Assembly: GCA_041158345.1 (NCBI GenBank)
Contig: JBEBBO010000088.1
Location: 1-7,884, forward strand
DNA: 7,884 nt
Source of the DNA: UBA6136 sp041158345
Lineage (GTDB): Bacteria; Pseudomonadota; Gammaproteobacteria; Methylococcales; Methylococcaceae
Direction of reading: 5' to 3'
Shown: positions 7,036 through 7,884 of the stretch, in pieces
How the letters are laid out: each line of letters opens with the position of its first letter
How positions within the stretch are numbered: the stretch's first letter is position 1
The notes under the pieces: model-generated
What the model was told of the DNA's origin: nothing
The model's database searches: none
Seen by the model: the letters and a program-made list of their open reading frames with translations, nothing else
Program-made: the position numbers and the translations under genes

Positions 7036-7341
7036 TTAGTAGCGACGGCCGCCGCCGAATCCACCACGGCCACCGCCACCGCTGCGGTTGTCTTCGCGAG
7101 GACGTGCTTCGTTGACGGTGATGCTGCGACCGCTGTGTTCCTTGCCATTCAGGGCAGTGATTGCGGCTTTGGCTTCCTGGTCGTTAGACATTTCAACGAA
7201 ACCGAAACCCTTTGAGCGGCCAGTTTCGCGATCCATGATCACATTGGCTGACTTGACGGTGCCAAAAGGTCCGAACAGGGACTGAAGCTCGCTGCTGTCA
7301 ACGCTAAAGCTAAGGTTACCTACGTAGATATTGATGCTCAT
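7036..7341 (-). CDS. Small RRM-domain RNA-binding protein with glycine-rich tail
   Basis: A 101-residue single-domain RNA recognition motif protein. RNP2 is IYVGNL (residues 5-10) and RNP1 is KGFGFVEM (44-51), with the aromatic residues that stack on RNA bases present in both. The connecting pattern LQSLFGPFGTVKSANVIMDRETGRSKG is typical. The tail after residue 85 is rich in arginine and glycine (RSGGGGRGGFGGGRRY), resembling the cold-induced Rbp proteins of cyanobacteria and the similar small proteins of many proteobacteria. The role is therefore probably post-transcriptional binding of single-stranded RNA, perhaps in the cold; this is inference from the family. The start is the ATG at 7341, which places RNP2 right after the N-terminus as usual. 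A further upstream TTG (7362) adds seven untypical residues and has no ribosome site. CGGA lies about 6 bases before the ATG. It is monocistronic, flanked downstream by hairpins. Confidence 0.93.
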   Translation of the reverse strand: MSINIYVGNLSFSVDSSELQSLFGPFGTVKSANVIMDRETGRSKGFGFVEMSNDQEAKAAITALNGKEHSGRSITVNEARPREDNRSGGGGRGGFGGGRRY

Positions 7342-7666
7342 AAAAATCCGGGAGTTAAACAAGGAGGGTGTAATCTAAAGATGCTCGGGGGCGAGAGACC
7401 AAAGGCACTAGCGGATTGACAGGCTGGCAGAGTTTCTCGAACTTAAGCAGATGCGATGATTGCATAAATAAGTCCCAATACAAAGCAAATCAGCCAAAAT
7501 TGTTAAAAAGAATTTCAAACAAGCGTTTTTGGGGCAAAAAAGCAGGCGAAAGGCCAAGTGAATTCGATGAAATCAACCGCGAATCCATGCCGAATCGCTC
7601 AAACCCAAATTAAATCCCCTGCATTCGGCTTATGCGAAGAATTTGTTCTCTGGCGGATTGAATTAA
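7342..7666. other. Intergenic stretch upstream of the RRM gene, no gene seen
   Basis: These 325 bases hold no convincing coding region; short open frames here lack ribosome sites and family features. The part from about 7440 to 7620 is AT-rich and, read on the - strand, should contain the RRM gene promoter. TTGCTT followed 16 bases later by TATGCA (read right to left around 7450-7485) is a possible but weak sigma-70 pair. A small CTCG/CGAG hairpin lies at 7384-7395 in what would be the leader. Confidence 0.5.
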
Positions 7667-7716
7667 TGGAGGCGCGTGGCGGAGTCGAACCGCCCTAGAT
7701 GGATTTGCAAGCCATC
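7667..7716 (-). pseudogene. 3' part of a tRNA-Cys gene, probable attachment site
   Basis: Read on the - strand this is the 3' half of tRNA-Cys: anticodon loop TTGCAAA with anticodon GCA (7704-7710) and a 3' anticodon strand TCCAT (7699-7703). A four-base variable region is followed by the T arm, a perfect GGCGG/CCGCC stem around TTCGACT (7678-7694). The acceptor strand is ACGCGCC (7671-7677), with discriminator T and encoded CCA (7667-7669). The 5' acceptor strand GGCGCGT and a proper D arm are absent; the bases that should hold them (7717-7740) cannot pair. The 5' anticodon strand is ATGGC, mismatched at its last base. A fragment ending at the anticodon loop is what integration by a tyrosine recombinase using the tRNA anticodon stem-loop leaves at the far end of an element. 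The fragment is certain; the attachment-site reading is inference. Confidence 0.8.
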
Positions 7717-7884
7717 TTGCCCCACGGATCATGGGCTTCTAGAGACTAAACCGCTTAAAAAACCGCTTTTGGCGTTAAAAAATCAGTCGGCAAACAGTCC
7801 ACCTAATGACCACTCAACCGCTCAGATTTCGGACCTTGATGCTGAATTTGATGTCATAAAAAATGTAATGTAATTGCCACGTTT
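7717..7884. other. AT-rich DNA beyond the tRNA-Cys junction, no gene seen
   Basis: This stretch replaces the expected 5' half of tRNA-Cys. It contains a short GCCC/GGGC inverted repeat (7719-7736), repeated AACCGCT motifs and runs of A and T, but no supported coding region. If the junction is an attachment site, this is the end of an integrated element continuing to the right. Confidence 0.4.
7748..7768 (+). repeat. Tandem AAACCGCTT repeats near the tRNA junction
   Basis: AAACCGCTT occurs at 7748-7756 and again at 7760-7768, a period of 12 bases, with a shorter match AACCGCT at 7816-7822. Short direct repeats a few tens of bases inside an element end are typical of arm-type integrase binding sites, which is how I would read them here, tentatively. 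Confidence 0.45.

Noticed and set aside
7416..7438. TTGACA on the + strand as a promoter -35 box
   Set aside because: No -10-like sequence occurs at a suitable distance and no + strand gene follows.
7540..7560. Intrinsic terminator (GGC/GCC with T6 on the - strand)
   Set aside because: The stem is only three base pairs, too short to support despite the T-run.
7667..7740. A complete tRNA-Cys gene
   Set aside because: The 5' acceptor strand cannot pair with ACGCGCC and there is no canonical D arm with the GG loop bases.
7416..7873. Short open frames of about 65 codons on the + strand
   Set aside because: They lack ribosome sites and recognisable features; one reads straight through the tRNA-Cys fragment in the antisense direction.

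Overview
The window looks like the chromosome of a Gram-negative bacterium, probably a proteobacterium of moderate GC content. The evidence is a complete pqi-type (MCE family) envelope operon, three predicted outer-membrane lipoproteins, a small proteobacterial-style RRM protein and a tRNA-Cys sequence with encoded CCA. I cannot name the genus from the sequence alone.

Layout. On the + strand (1-3314) lies a run of four genes: the 3' nine-tenths of a catabolic acetolactate synthase (alsS), an acetolactate decarboxylase (alsD) and two small, overlapping, paralogous lipoprotein genes. AlsS condenses two pyruvates to acetolactate and AlsD converts this to acetoin, so the first two genes form a complete pyruvate-to-acetoin overflow pathway. 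AlsD carries an extra N-terminal segment that reads like a ribbon-helix-helix DNA-binding domain. On the - strand (6856 down to 3364) lies a tightly packed operon, pqiA1-pqiA2-pqiB-pqiC: two half-size PqiA membrane proteins, a three-domain MCE tunnel protein and an outer-membrane lipoprotein, which together would move lipids or bridge the two membranes. The two runs converge on a 49-base gap with a stem-loop.

Further right, also on the - strand, is a 101-residue glycine-tailed RRM RNA-binding protein (7341-7036), separated from pqiA1 by a cluster of hairpins. Then comes 325 bases without a gene. The window ends with a 3' half of a tRNA-Cys gene (7716-7667) whose 5' half is replaced by unrelated AT-rich DNA carrying short direct repeats. 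This is the expected appearance of the far attachment site of an element integrated at the anticodon loop of tRNA-Cys. The element itself would lie to the right, outside the window.

The two points most worth following are the apparent RHH-acetolactate decarboxylase fusion, a possible self-regulating enzyme, and the tRNA-Cys junction, which may mark a genomic island boundary.
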